A stretch of 64,000 nt of DNA from Druceiella hillmani (GCA_039881145.1 JAYKKI010000133.1:2560501-2624500), one strand, 5' to 3'. Positions 1 through 11,568 are shown, numbered from the stretch's first letter. Program-made: numbers and translations. Notes: generated by a model from the letters alone, not told the origin.

Positions 1-320
1 TTTCACTTTTATGTGATCTGTCATGCTTTTGTCATTGTCATGCTTCCCTCAAACAGCGACTTATGACAGATTGTGTCAGACATTTTGCGCAGTGAGGTTG
101 TTATTCTTTTATAAAACGAAGACTTATTTAGTGTTTTTACGTTAAATTTTGAAGTACGTTTTATCACATTTTTTAATCGGATACTAACGATTAAATTGTA
201 TGTCAGTTTACTACCAATTTTATGCGCATATTACATAAAATATTTAGATTTAAATCTGTTCATCATAAAATGTGGTTTGTTACTATTACAATTATTTATT
301 AATCAAGGTAACACTTCGTC
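1..320. other. AT-rich sequence, no gene seen
   Basis: No reading frame, RNA gene or clear repeat boundary is visible. The first 110 bases are somewhat less AT-rich and contain several TGTCAT/ATGACA words. They could be the edge of a dispersed repeat that begins outside the window. Confidence 0.4.
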
Positions 321-512
321 CACAATTAAATGAAACTACGTGATGTAGTAATATTTCTACTTTCTTTAAGTTCTTTACCACGGCCTAGGTTTCGTTATAT
401 TACAACATCTTCAGGTGGGCTATTAGCAAAGATACTAGAAATAATACCACATCACCTAATTTCATTTAATTATGAATAATGAATTTCTACAAAATTATAG
501 ATATATTCGATA
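321..512 (-). mobile_element. Foldback ribozyme element, copy 1 (internally deleted)
   Basis: The left arm starts CACAATTAAATGAAACTAC and runs through the hammerhead-like block to the GGTGGGCTATTAGCAAAG segment. The right arm is a shortened, diverged inverse (CTAGAAATAATACCACATCA and onward) ending in ATTTCATTTAATTATG. It is followed by the one-sided tail shared by all copies, here in inverted orientation (TGAATTTCTACAAAATTA). The element is therefore in the opposite orientation to copies 2-5. No target-site duplication is obvious. It is the most decayed copy, with a large internal deletion of the second arm. Confidence 0.7.
378..418 (-). ncRNA. Hammerhead-like ribozyme motif, probably inactive
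   Basis: On the minus strand this 41-nt stretch has stem I CCAC/GTGG, core CTGAAGA, stem II GTTGT/ATAAC and GAAACC with a TA loop. The cleavage triplet, GTC in the intact copy, is GCC here, so U16.1 is lost. One stem II base is also changed (ATAAC for ACAAC). Cleavage should be abolished. The motif is inferred from the fold. Confidence 0.5.
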
Positions 513-800
513 TGTAATACTTCGTGTCATTCAAGCTTATGTCTCTTTGCTACTAAAGGTTATTTTTATTTACTAACCGCAAAAATAGTTAAGTTTTGTT
601 TGAAAAAAAATTAACACAATGTGTTGTATTTTTTATTGTCTGTCATTATTATATGTTCACATAATAAAACGTCATTGTAAGTCAAAACATACAAAAAATG
701 TTTGACAGTGAGAGCTTTATTTACAACTATTAATGTTTTAGGATGACATATAATAGATCAAAAAATAATGGAGCTTGTTCAGATTCAAAGCCAGGCGCCA
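513..800. other. AT-rich spacer
   Basis: A/T-rich sequence between the foldback element and the orphan-family relic. Nothing specific is seen in it. Confidence 0.4.
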
Positions 801-1447
801 GAAACGGCTAAAAATTTAAGAAACACTGGAAAAAACTACATAAACAAGAAATTTAATACAGTTTAACTTCTTTTTGTCAATTCACCCTATGGCATTAAAT
901 ATAGGCTCAAATTAAAAGATCGGACACAATTTATTATTGACGGGTATATGAAATTCGGTCGGGTTAATGCCCAAAGATGATTTATTATATCTTGTGTGTC
1001 CGATGTAACACCAAGATATAAATACACAGATGCTTTTAAGCATAGAAAATGCAACAAAGCATTCTATTTTATAGTTCAGGCGAAATCGGTGCGAGTCTGT
1101 AAATTATTTTTTTATTAGCACGTTTGACATATCTGACCATGTTATACGCACTGTAAAAGACAAAACAGATGAGAATGAAGTTCTAGCAAGACGTCTGAGA
1201 GGAAAGCATAACAATCATGTGAGGATTGATGAAGCAATACTGACCGATATTAAACTGTTCGTGAAAGAATATTACGCAGATCATACCCAGAATTGAATCC
1301 AAAAACGTGGAACAACGTATTACTCGAGAATACATCGATGGAGGGAAAATTATTTGAAATATTTTTAAATACTTTAAAGAAGTTCAAGGAAAAGATTACA
1401 AACTAGTTGGTAAATATTGTGCTATTTATAAAATAGTTACACAATAA
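801..1447 (+). pseudogene. Relic of an insect orphan family linked to transposons
   Basis: Joining frames gives recognisable stretches in the order known for a large uncharacterised insect family that expands like a transposon. They are: ETAKNLRNTGKNYINKK (about 801-851); a FIISCVSDVTPRYKY segment (about 981-1025) where the family has a 'multiple positions, then VTP/RYR' block; KAFYFIVQAKSVRVCK (about 1057-1104); then FDISDHVIRTV (from about 1123) with RGKHNNHVRIDE downstream (to about 1233); and finally ITREYIDGGK near 1317-1346 followed by GKYCAIYKIV. The family pattern 'F-x-NG-x-(K/R)-x-RVCK...DIS...RT...RGKHG-x-H...TREYIDG-x-K' is clear. In-frame stops (for example after DHTQN near 1295) and frameshifts show it is dead. 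The family's function is unknown. No terminal repeats were found. Confidence 0.6.
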
Positions 1448-2658
1448 TTTATAAATGTTTAGCCCGAATAATACAGCCTCGATATAAAAAACGTCAATTT
1501 TCAGTTTATTCATGGTTTCATAATTCGAATAAAACAACTCAATGGTAAAATGCGTTCACTAAACTATTACGTATAAAATATCACGTATATTCACTAAACT
1601 ATCACGTTATAACTAACTAGTGACATTAAATAAATCAGGCTTAAAACTAAATAAACATCTTGCATCAGAATTTATTTGTTTTATATTTTACAGAAAACTG
1701 ACTTAACTTTGGATATACATTTTAAAATATTTTATAAAATAAATAGAAGTTAATTATTGGATTTTTTTTACTCAGACCTAATGAATGATCAATTATAAGT
1801 ATAGAAAATAAGCAATCATGTTTAAATAATAATTACTTTTGATTTTATTCGTCAATACGTGGACTAAGTCCTAATTGCAAGATCGTTTTTGCAATTTCCC
1901 AGAAATCTACTTTTTTTAGTTAAGCCAGTATTTAATTAAGGGTGCGATGTATTCAAAGACTTTTGTTTGTAAAAGTTAATTTTTAGAGTGACGTTAATCG
2001 TAGGTTTTTAGAAGTAAAGGAAAACAAAATAGTGAGCTAATGGAATTAGTTCCTTTTTTTGAAACAAAATGCTTACATGAAATTATTTTTGCTTTTCCGA
2101 GAAAAGAAAATGCTTACAGTTTCAACAATTTTTCTGTAAATTTCTCATTGATACTGGTTAGAATAAAAGTTCAAATTATGTAAATTGTAGTTTTCAACCA
2201 AATACAAAATTTGCAATTTGAAATACTCAAGTATTAAATGGGATAATTTTTCAAGATATTAATTCCAAAGTTTGTGTAAATATAATTTCTAACTAAATAT
2301 AACGAGTCTCCTTAAAGTGAACCTCATTTGGTCGCAATAGTGTACATTTACATTAACCTAATAATTTATTTCAGCAAATTTCGGACATTTTTTTCATTAA
2401 AACCCGCATAGCTATTTCAAAAATATAATTCCTTTAATAAAGGTGTCTTAGGTATACTTAGTTGCAAAATTTATTTTCAATATTTTATTCACCCTTTGCG
2501 AGTATGATCCATAAAGGAAAAAATGTAAAGAAGAAAATAAACTGAAACTAAATTGTATACAGCTGAGTAGCAGTTAGTATGTAAAATGGTAAAGAAGTTT
2601 GAGAAAAAAATAACTGGTGTGAGAATCTCAATGAAAACAAATGTATTTTTATTTGTAT

Positions 2659-2704
2659 GTCCACAAATAATTCAAACGGATTGGCCGTTTGAAGTATTTG
2701 TGGA
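2659..2704. repeat. Short near-perfect hairpin
   Basis: The arms start GTCCACAAATAATTCAAACG and the inverse arm ends GTATTTGTGGAC. They are 21 bp long with one mismatch and a 4-nt loop. Likely a solo MITE or foldback remnant. Confidence 0.6.
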
Positions 2705-4540
2705 CGAAACTGATTTTATCACTTTTATGTTCACCGAATCATTGGTTCTTAGGGAATTCACTGCCTCCTTGGTCTGATATAAATAGAAAGAAAGTGAATA
2801 TATTATTTAATAGGTTTACCTTATCTTACTTATCAATACGAATCTGAGCTCCTTGTTATTTTGTTTTACGTAGAATTTCATCTATATTTTAAATGGGCCT
2901 ATAATAATGATGTCTTTTATTTGTTTTACTACAAAAATTCAGTTTCCTATAGTTCTTTTTGTTTTCGTAGACAGTTTAGTATCAATTCAGTGAACAATTG
3001 AAGCTAAAATGGATAAAACTAAAGTAGGATTGGCTAGTAGTCTGTATGTCTTGATTTCTTTTAATACAAATTAAATAAAGTAATTTATTTCCCCGAACAT
3101 GCAAGTCACAATATGTGAGTACTTATGTCTCAATATTGTGACATGCGCGCTCTAGGAATCAATTGAAAATTCAAATAAATTTGTTAGATTTACTATTACC
3201 TTAATATTTTAAATTCAGTAGTTGAAACATTAATAAAAGGAAACACATAACTGTGATGCTTAGTATGTCTGAGATGGAACTTAAAAACTATACGAATTAA
3301 ATATAATTCTAATGTAATTTTCAAAATTATATTTAATTACACTAAATTGAATGAGGTAAAGAAGAAAATTTGCTTCCTGTCAATACGCATATTTACATAC
3401 CATAAGATTATGTACATGAATATTTAAATAGGTGATTTTTATAATTATCGGTTACTTATTAGTGATCATTTATTTCTACGCATTTTGAGAGCCTTAATTT
3501 TTGAAGTTTGGAGAAAAGAACTGAACGTTTCCATAGAAAACTTATAAAATTGTATGCCCTTGTAAATTTATTCTGTAAATACGCAATGCAGGAACACTGT
3601 TTTTAAAATATGGAAATCTTGGTGTAAAAATTCACTAAGTAAATAAATAAATTCTTTGAAATTTTCTTTTTTCAATAAATTATCTTTGATTGGTATAGAT
3701 ATATACTTTGCTGGAATACATGGAACATTATTTTCACTCACTGATTTATTTCAAAATAAATTTATTTGTATACCTGATGCCATTAAACACATATTTTTAT
3801 CGCTAGGTAATATATATTAGGTAATACATAGTGCAAGTTAAGTAGGAAAACATCTTGTCTAAATTTTTAAGGACCACCAGAGATCCATACATATTTAGGC
3901 ACCTACATATGAATATTTTTGAGTTCACCATAATTTTGTCAAATTATTTATACCAATTCTACAAAATAATATAAATTTTTTAAATAAAAATGTATTACTA
4001 TACCCATCTTTTATGCTCTAATTATTCAAGAAAACACCGTGAATTTTTTAAAACTTATGAGTCCTAAAAATCATGGCCGTAATTTGCCGCTAAACTTTCG
4101 GTGAAAGTTTTTCGCTAAACGGCTTGGCCCCTTTCGGTGTAGTTCTCATAGTTTATGTTAGAGGATATAACAACCGTGCTACAACTATCGAATTCCTCTT
4201 TCTGCTCGGTGACGTCAAATATATCGCGAAATATATTAAGGATCACCCATAAATATTTCACAAACTTAATATTATTCAATAGTTAGTACACATAAATTAA
4301 TGAAAAAAACGTATGAATCCATTTCTTTCTCTTTCACTTGAAAAAGAAATACTTCATTTACACCTTTTGAAATTTTCATATGTTTTGGATTGGTAATTAT
4401 TGAGATATATTTGTTTTAAATACACATTTTTAGGATTTGTTTTGAAGGGTTTATGGAGAAAAACGGCTAAGAGAGAAATACAGACGACATTTTTTCTTTT
4501 ATATGATACGGAAAAACCAGATCCATTTTGTTTTTCGTCT

Positions 4541-4607
4541 GTCTAGATCGTTTACTCCGGATCAGTATCAGTTGCCTGTCGGTCTAGATCGTTTTACTCC
4601 GGATCAG
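4541..4607 (+). repeat. Direct repeat of about 25 bp, two copies
   Basis: The word TCTAGATCGTTTACTCCGG, followed by ATCAGT, occurs twice about 40 bp apart. The second copy has one extra T. It is a local duplication of unknown role. Confidence 0.6.
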
Positions 4608-4734
4608 TTAAGATTATCGAGAGAATTAATTTCAATTTATAAGGCCTCTCGTACAAAAGTCGTATTAAGTTCAAACTTTTAAATATCATGCATTAAAAAA
4701 GTACTGCCTTTCAAATATTATTTGTTGATACTGA

Positions 4735-4860
4735 CTCACTCATCAAAACATACGGGTACTTCCCGTTGACCAGCAAATTTTTCATTTGGCATGAAAAAAG
4801 GCCTTATAGTACGAGTAGAAAAAACTTTTCAAGTGTAGTGCTCTTACTACCACTGTTCAA
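4735..4860 (+). repeat. Dispersed insect repeat D1, internal fragment
   Basis: The segment 'CTCATCAAAACATACGGGTAC..CCCGTTGACC..CATTTGGCATGAAAA..GCCTTATAGTACGAGTAGA' matches the order seen at 40985-41060 ('CCCATACGGTACTTATCC..ATGAAACTTGGCAAAAAGTAAGG..ACAGCACAAGTAGAGG'). This is the internal part of an insect interspersed repeat with no visible coding capacity here. Confidence 0.45.
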
Positions 4861-5439
4861 TTTCTAATTATCCTTTTTAAAAATATTAACTTTTTGCATT
4901 CTAAATATGCGGCTAGTATTATATATCCTTTGTATGTGTAAAAACAAAATTGTAATTTTGGAATTTTTCCTCTACTTGTGCTCTGAGACCTTTCATCATG
5001 CTGACTTTCACAATTGTATATCGATTGAAAATATCCCATATTTTTTATGATAATTGAGTAAGATAATTGTAACGATATAAAAAACAGTAAGGGGCCACAT
5101 CCTTTTCTTAAATGAAAATTTTTTTTTTAAAACAACGTATGATATGCTATATAATTATAAGACATCAACTTGATATCTCAAGCCTAAGTTGGAAGGAAAA
5201 TTTGTTTGTGAGGAAAGGGGCTTTAACAGACAGACAGATGAAAACACAGAAAACAAGTTTCTGGCTATACGTCGAAATCGATCCCAAAATTTGGTGCTAC
5301 AGGATCAAAAGTTAAAGCCAATCGAAATGAAATCCCTTGATGTCAAAATATATAAATATTTTTATATTCACTACGTTAAAATGAGACTCAATTAAAGGAA
5401 TTCCGCAAATTTTTGGACATGAATTAAAATAAGTTAGTT

Positions 5440-6340
5440 TATCATGGAAATATAAGTTTTCTATTTCCAGCAGTCGAAAAAATTTTTAATTTATTCCAAG
5501 CACTGAAATAATTTTTTTCTTTGTAAAAAAATGTTTAAATGTAATGTGACATTTTTTGAAAATGAGACCAGATATCTATTTTCCTTTTTGTATTGACAAC
5601 TGAATAAGATTTTAGTAAGGCTGTTCTACTATGGAAAAAGTCAAGCAAGCGCCACAGACATTATTTTGATGCAAAAACGACTGGAATCTAACCTTCAAGA
5701 AAAGATGGATTAGCTGTAGATGTATCCTGCATGAAGCGAAATATTTGTTAAAACATTTTGTAGTCAGTATATAATATATGACGTAGGTAGATATATTTTG
5801 CGAGCAACGCATTTCTTACAATGAATTGTGAGAAAACATTTTCAATGAGACTAAGGTCTTTGCATAAGTTGAGTTGTTAAATTTTTGGATTACTGAAAAG
5901 GACAAAACGAGACATTCTGCTGAAGTCATAAATGCAATTTACGGTTTAAATTGTCGAAAATTGATATTGACAATATATTTGATGCGTCTCATCTCCAAAA
6001 ACTTTTCTTGCGTCAACAAATAGATGGAGTTCAACAACAATCCAAATCGAGTGCGTTGAAAAATGTGTTCAATTATCCAAATTTTTTCTAGAGAAACATG
6101 TCGATGCACCTAATTTGGTTAAAATAATCTAATATGTTTTGTCTACAAGTAACATTCGCGCCTTTGAAGCTCGTTTTTTGTAACGAAACGCATTTCGTCC
6201 GATAACCGAAACCGCGTGCTGGAGTTTCCATGCAAACGTATATGGATAAATAAACGTTGTAATATGCATAAACTTATATTACAAAGTAAAACAAAATTAT
6301 ATAGTGTTAAAAATAGTTCATACAAGTACGACTAGCACAA
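5440..6340 (+). pseudogene. hAT-like transposase C-terminal relic
   Basis: Frameshifted fragments line up in the order of the C-terminal half of hAT-family transposases. A 'FPAVEKI-NLFQALK' block at about 5463-5510 resembles the 'RWLSLLPAVERIL..PALKSYF' region. QASATDIILMQKRLESNLQEK at about 5648-5707 matches the helical region that follows. An open stretch NIFDASHLQKLFLRQQIDGV and its continuation sit at about 5971-6090, then VDAPNLVKII at about 6102-6130, then a decayed tail (STSNIRAFEARF; SDNRNRVLEF). Many stops and frameshifts are present. The first half with its DNA-binding finger is absent and no terminal inverted repeats were found. The assignment rests on segment order and similarity from memory. 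Confidence 0.5.
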
Positions 6341-6734
6341 AAAATAAATAAAATAAATTAAACATCTGCCTTAGGCAGACTTCTTTTATTAAAAGTTATA
6401 AATTACAAAGAACTTACTGAAAATTTCCTGAGATATATAATCGGAGATATATAAATTATATTTAAAAAATTTTCACAATATTTGGTAATAAAAGCTGCGA
6501 AATAAAATTAAATTATTGTTATATTGTGGCTCATTTTAAATATTACGATTAATTTATCTACTGAATTTTTTTCACTGCATGATTTTCTACCATTTTAAGT
6601 ATAATTTGGCAACTCAACAGAGCCTTGCTTGGCTTTAAATTACTTTTGACGATGAAACGTTTTTTAATACGGTAATTTATAGCTAATTGCGGAATTCAAG
6701 TGCAATTGTGTCAATCGTGATCAATGACAATTTT

Positions 6735-7470
6735 TGTGAAGGCTGCCCGTCCACCGCTGTCAACAACAATAATATCGATGCTGTAATATATAATACAAAG
6801 AGACTTGGGCTATTATGAGATTCGGACATGCCTAGTTACAGGCATGAGCCGAATGTAATCAAATCTACACAAATGATTGGCTATACTCGCAGTGGATCCT
6901 AGACCATTTGACTGAGACTCAAAAAACAGAAGACGGCACTTAAGTCAACACTATACTTAAACAAGCCTAACAATTGGTCAAAAGTTGATTTACAGCTATG
7001 ACTCTAAAACAAAAGCAGCAACCAACCATATGAATCTTTCAGGGTGAACTGATCGCAACGAAAGTGGCGTGAGTACCGCGAGAAAGATCGCAAAATTGGG
7101 CAAGTGGCTACTATTGTTTGGAGAACAATCGTGCCGTGAATGTAGACTGGTACATATTTGCTTCCCAATATTAGTGACGAAATCCATAAAATAACCGTAA
7201 AAAACTGTACAATCTTCCTCCATGATAATGCAAGCTTCCGTACTGCCAGACAAACCATTTTTTGAAAACGAAAAATGTTATACACATATTCATCCTTACA
7301 GTCTTCACTTGTGCTGTTATGGCTATTTCTCGTTTTCAAAATTTAATAACCAACTATATTTTCAACGATTTTATTGAAACAGTAAAAATATATGATTTCG
7401 AAATGACCACCGAGAAGCAAAGTTAGAGTATTAAAAATTGGTTATCGAGAAAAAATTAATTGAGTTATTG
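6735..7470 (+). pseudogene. Mariner-family transposase relic
   Basis: Translated in shifting frames on the plus strand, the region gives the mariner landmarks in order. EGCPSTAVNNNNIDAV (about 6740) corresponds to the linker after the helix-turn-helix. LYSQWILDHLTETQK (about 6881-6925) corresponds to the 'SRWIPHNLTEAQK' block. IYSYDSKTK (about 6990) contains the first catalytic aspartate region. NVDWYI (about 7140) corresponds to 'NADWYT'. FLHDNASFRTARQT (about 7215) is the second catalytic aspartate motif, and HPYSLHLCCYGYFSFSKF (about 7292) corresponds to 'PPYSPDLAP.DYFLFP'. It is broken by several stops and frameshifts, for example between DWYI and FLHDN, so it cannot encode an active enzyme. 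The N-terminal helix-turn-helix and both terminal repeats were not found. The 'NLTEAQK'-type block suggests the mellifera/cecropia side of the family. Confidence 0.8.
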
Positions 7471-7875
7471 CTATCCATTTTACTCTTTTCTCATTCGTTC
7501 CGGAAACGTCCAATCTAACCTTGGTATGTTGAAAGATTTAAAGGTACTTTTAATAAACAATTTTAGTAGTTCTTGTTTTAATTTTTGACTCGCTCCTGTC
7601 CCGGTTTAAAGATTTATGTTTATAGTAAGTTAAGATACGTGGCACATATTTTTATATGGGATAGGTATGCTAATTCAAGAATGGACAAATTACTTTTATT
7701 ATCATTTTATTTTGTAATATATGCATCATGTTTGTACGGGATATCAAATAAAAGTGTCACTAATTATTATTCTAAAATTATTGGGCATAAAAAGTGTGTC
7801 AAAAATTACAAATATGAAATTTGTGGCTCTAGATTTACGTTAAGTACCAGTAGCTACGTTTCTCACATTTTGAGG
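7471..7875. other. AT-rich spacer with one doubtful small ORF
   Basis: A 101-codon frame (7585-7890) contains a methionine at 7681 followed by a hydrophobic stretch like a signal peptide (MDKLLLLSFYFVIYASCLYG). The frame stops inside the inverted repeat of the adjacent MITE and has no recognisable domain, so it is not called as a gene. Confidence 0.3.
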
Positions 7876-8100
7876 TTAACAGTTTCATAGGCAAAGAGAC
7901 GGCGAACTTATTTTTCCTGGACATTTTCAACAATATCCCTAAGATTATCTTTTATAAAATACCTTCAGTATTTTATGTCAGTATTATCGTTCACAAAATA
8001 CTGGAGTATTTCAATATTTTATGCAGGATAATTACAAGGATATTGACGAAAATGTCCACGGAAAATAAGTTCACCGTCTCTTTCACTATGAAACTGTTAA
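7876..8100. mobile_element. TTAA-flanked MITE with ~60-bp terminal inverted repeats
   Basis: TTAA at 7876-7879 and 8097-8100 bracket a 217-bp element. Its ends are CAGTTTCATAG and CTATGAAACTG. The inverted repeats continue inward for about 60 bp (AGAGACGG(C/T)GAACTTA and onward) at roughly 90% identity. The centre holds a second imperfect palindrome (AAATAC(C)TTCAGTATTTT and its inverse). A TTAA duplication is typical of piggyBac-type transposition, but the ends do not show the usual CCC start, so family membership is uncertain. Confidence 0.7.
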
Positions 8101-9290
8101 CGTTAGAATATGAAAAAAGTAATTACTAGAATTCAGTGTCTACAGTCATAATTGTAATATTTTTAACATTTTGAAACTTTCATGACAGTTTGCATAAAAC
8201 GAAAGATAGATAAGGAAAATTTATATTCTGAAGAAAATGTATGCAATTCTCTAAACGAATCGTCTACGAGTTATACTCGTAGTTAAAAGGCTTATTTATC
8301 AAGTAGTCAACGACTTAGATCTCGATATATTCTGTTATACCACAAGAGCGTTAAAAAACTGAATAAAACTTAATCTTAAAATGAGAATTTCTTAATCGTA
8401 ACAGTAATTTCAAAATTGCAATACATGTCTTATAGAAAAACTACTTTTTATTTGAAGAATTAAAATGTATTTAAAATTAGAATAATTTTTGAGGTATTTA
8501 TTTCAAAAACCGTGCTAATGTTACTGAAAATAAACTTTCAGTAAACCCAATTTTACTCTTTTCGGGGGTATTTTCAGAATTAAAGATATGACAACATATA
8601 TATGAATATATGCCAGTGTATTTTTTATTTTGTTAATTGGTAAAAATTAAATGACTAATTCTATTGTAATAAATATATATTGAGGGATTGTTTTCATTAG
8701 GTCAGTGTGACAATGTACATAAATTAAGCTAAATATGATGTAATAAACGCAAATAGGATATAAAATCACAATTAGAGTAATCAATAAATTATCTTTTGGT
8801 ATTATAATAAGTGAGAAGGAATAGTATAACGTTATAAATTTTATTATAAGTATAATTATAAAATTGAAAACGTGCTTGGTAATTGAAATAATGCCGCCCG
8901 CTCTTAGTTAAATGGATAAGATAACGCGACGTACCGCCAGTAAAGTTACGAATATTCTGCTTTGACATCCTCTAATAAAATTTAACTAGCTACGTAATTT
9001 AACTAGATTTTCAGCTATGCTCGTAAATAAGTTGAATTTAATGACACTGTTTGGCATCGAATACGAAAGAGATTAGTTAATTGGGTTCATTCCCTAGTTT
9101 TGATTTATTTCCTTTTATTGGTTTACGAGATACGTAGTGATTTTATCGGAGTCGGTATTACAGTCTAATTTAAGTAAATACTAACTCGTTTTATGTCGCC
9201 TAATAATTTTTATTTATACTTTCCTTAGAAGGAATAATTTTTTGTTTGAAAAATAAAAACCGGTAGAAGGAAAGTACTACAATTAACAAA

Positions 9291-9292
<2 letters not shown>
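8101..9292. other. AT-rich sequence, no gene seen
   Basis: No open frame of note, no tandem structure and no recognisable element. Confidence 0.4.

Positions 9293-9341
<49 letters not shown>
9293..9341. repeat. (TA)n microsatellite
   Basis: Uninterrupted TA dinucleotides, followed by a short TGTATATGTA transition. Confidence 0.95.
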
Positions 9342-9347
<6 letters not shown>

Positions 9348-9830
9348 GTATTTTGTAATAGATCAAAAACGATTCTTCAGTTTAAAAAAAATTCCAATCT
9401 TTTCTTTCATCATTAATTACAATTGGTTTTAACATTACCTCCATAACAAGCAAGCAATCAATATTGACTTAAAACAAAGATTGATGAATTCTGGATCAGC
9501 GCAGGATAACACAATAGAGATCCACATAAATATATTATAAGTAGCTCCAAAAATCACCCAAATTATTTGCAGCAACTGATCCACTGTGAAAAAGTTAAAA
9601 GTTAAAAGCTACCAAGGATAGAATTACAAAAGCTAGAAGCTACCAAGGCTAGAATTTGGTTCAATCGTCAACTTAATACCCCATGGATGTCACTAACTAG
9701 ATAGTTGTTGAAAGAATTTGGCTAAGAATAAAAGAATGTAAAAGTCATCGCTGGATAAAGAACGCTGAACGCGTCTTGTGATAACAAATGCTGTAGATTA
9801 TTATACACATCTAGTAGATTGTCATAACGC

Positions 9831-9833
<3 letters not shown>
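9342..9833. other. Unassigned, slightly less AT-rich sequence
   Basis: It contains an imperfect short direct repeat (AAAGCTACCAAGGATAGAAT and AGAAGCTACCAAGGCTAGAA, about 9606-9655). It lies between two (TA)n tracts. No coding signature was recognised. Confidence 0.4.

Positions 9834-9878
<45 letters not shown>
9834..9878. repeat. (TA)n microsatellite
   Basis: Pure TA tract of about 45 bp. Confidence 0.95.
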
Positions 9879-9880
<2 letters not shown>

Positions 9881-10204
9881 CAGGCTTTTAGTAGATTATT
9901 GTGCTCAAAAAGAAGAATTACGTGACAAGAAATAAAATTTATTATTAAAAAACTCTGCTGTGACAAAACTAAGTTTCATTGAGATATTTTTACTGTGTTT
10001 TGTGTAGTGAAATTTTGAAATTTTTACTTTATTATTTTTTTGTGGTTCACAGTTCAACACGGACTCTTTATGATTTCATCATGTCCATGCGTGTTTAGTA
10101 TGTCTGTCCCACCCTCGTAGTTTCCACATTTTAGACCTATTAGCATGGATTTTTGCAGGGAAATGCTTCAGATCTCTATTAATACAAAGGAGACCGTTTT
10201 ATAT

Positions 10205-10670
10205 TTCCTATTTTTAGGTTTTCGTACCATAAAAGGAAAAACAGAACCATTGCAAGACGTCTCACGCGTATGTCTATTTGTCCCAACCGTTCTTTTTCCA
10301 GAAACTGCTTGATATAGAAACATTTAAAAATACTTAGAAAGAAATTTAAGTGGTGATAATTAGTAAATTTTCAGTGACATATTTATTTATATCCGTAAAA
10401 AACACCCCCTCCTTTATTTAGAAAAAAATCCACGTAAAATTGTGATAATATAAGGTTTTTAAACGTCTACCGGAAGGTTGTAAGAAAACCAAGTTATTAT
10501 TCTAGATCTTCTATTTTTTTAAATAGGCATATTGTTTTGTTGAAATACGCACGTTGTTAAAAATTAATATTTCTTAACAGTTTAATAGAAATATGATGCA
10601 CCCTTAAATGTATACCTAACCCTCGTAGCGCTAGTCTCATTCATACTTTTTTAAGTTACTTCTCCTATTC
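10205..10670 (+). repeat. Dispersed insect repeat D1, degenerate copy
   Basis: It begins with TTTTTAGGTTTTCGTACCAT..AAGGAAAAACAGAACC, followed by the CTCACGCGTATGTCTATTTG stretch (the decayed CTGTCTGTC zone) and CAGAAACTG. It ends near 10600-10650 with 'GATGCACCC..CCCTCGTAGCGCTAGTCTC'. The same start and end motifs recur at 40705-41663. There is no coding capacity. Confidence 0.5.
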
Positions 10671-10699
10671 AAGGTTTAACCTACCCCATTGTGTAGGTC

Positions 10700-10822
10700 A
10701 TATTGATCATTATGGTCAACCACCAGAACACCAGTCCAGCCCCGCTCGACGAGCGGCAGGGAATCGAACCCAGGCCCCCGCGTTGTTCCGCGTCGTTAAA
10801 AGCCGTATGCCTTGTTATCAAC
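10700..10822 (-). mobile_element. tRNA-derived SINE, copy 1
   Basis: On the minus strand it reads ..ATACGGCTTTTAACGACGCGG.. and then GGTTCGATTCCC (10759-10770), a good RNA polymerase III B box (GGTTCGANTCC). That is followed by GCTCGTCGAGCGGGGCTGGA and a GGTGGTTGACCATAAT segment. Copies at 27308 and 39283 share this order. The D- and anticodon-arm positions do not form a proper tRNA cloverleaf, so it is a SINE and not a tRNA gene. Confidence 0.7.
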
Positions 10823-11039
10823 TTTACACCCCATGGAAACGACCACCAGTTATAATCCCTATATAGAAATTACTAGATGATCAAGTTTGCTACTGTAATT
10901 GAAGTAATTTAAAACGAATGATCTCCATAATAAGAGGACGTAAATACAAAAAATGGTGCAATGAAAAAAAATTCGCTGTGTCTACATATATAATGTACGA
11001 AATTTAAAAACCGAGAAAATATTAAACAATACATTGCCA

Positions 11040-11112
11040 TTAGTTTTTTGGAGTTCCATACCTAAAAGGGATAAACGAAACCTTTATAAGATCGCTCATA
11101 TTTCTGTCCGTC
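11040..11112 (+). repeat. Dispersed insect repeat D1, 5' fragment
   Basis: The segment TTTTTTGGAGTTCCATACCT-AAAGGGATAAACGAAACC-TTTATAAGATCGCTCATATTTCTGTCCGTCACAG matches the start of the D1 repeat in motif order and spacing. Confidence 0.5.
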
Positions 11113-11476
11113 ACAGTTTTTTTTTCAGAAACAGAAATTTTATAATTATCGTAGTAATAAAAAAAAACAAATATTGGATTGAGTATAACTCCTGTAAGAT
11201 AGAATCATGAAAATTTCCAGCAATTTTGATGTGATTATACCAACGGCAACGTACAATAAATTGGTTTCTATTTCCGTGTGAAAGTAGGTTGATATACTCG
11301 TACATACGAGTATTATAAAATTTGTAAAACGCATTGTCTAATGCTTTGTTTACAATTAGCCAATTTCCACAAGCAAATAAGTAAAGCAATCGGTAATTCA
11401 ATAATTTAAATGGATTATTGCCATTGCTGCTACCGTTACTCTGCAATTGTTATTGCCATTGCCGTGCCATTGCAAT

Positions 11477-11568
11477 TTGTCGGTTTTTCGCGCAGACATC
11501 AAAGGCCGGACAATAAGTGTTTACACACTCATTTTCAGGATTTTGATGTCTACGCGAAAAACCTACAA
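11477..11568. repeat. Hairpin MITE-like element
   Basis: The arms TTGTCGGTTTTTCGCGCAGA (then CATCAAA) and the inverse TTTGATGTCTACGCGAAAAA (then CCTACAA) are 27 bp with two or three mismatches. They flank a ~38-bp centre. Nothing is coded. Confidence 0.65.

Larger units (their letters stand above)
1448..4730. other. AT-rich sequence with a few short hairpins
   Basis: No coding region is supported. Short structures only are present: the hairpin at 2659-2704, an imperfect A/T palindrome around 3300-3345, a TTTCGGTGAAAG-type stem near 4090-4115, and a repeated 25-base word at 4542 and 4582. The 63-codon open frame at 2586-2777 runs through the 2659 hairpin and has no family features. Confidence 0.4.

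Noticed and set aside
7004..7339. 111- and 85-codon minus-strand frames
   Set aside because: They are antisense shadows of the mariner relic, whose motifs read on the plus strand.
7585..7890. 101-codon frame with a signal-peptide-like start at 7681
   Set aside because: It stops inside the inverted repeat of the adjacent MITE and has no recognisable domain. A hydrophobic run is easy to get by chance in T-rich DNA.
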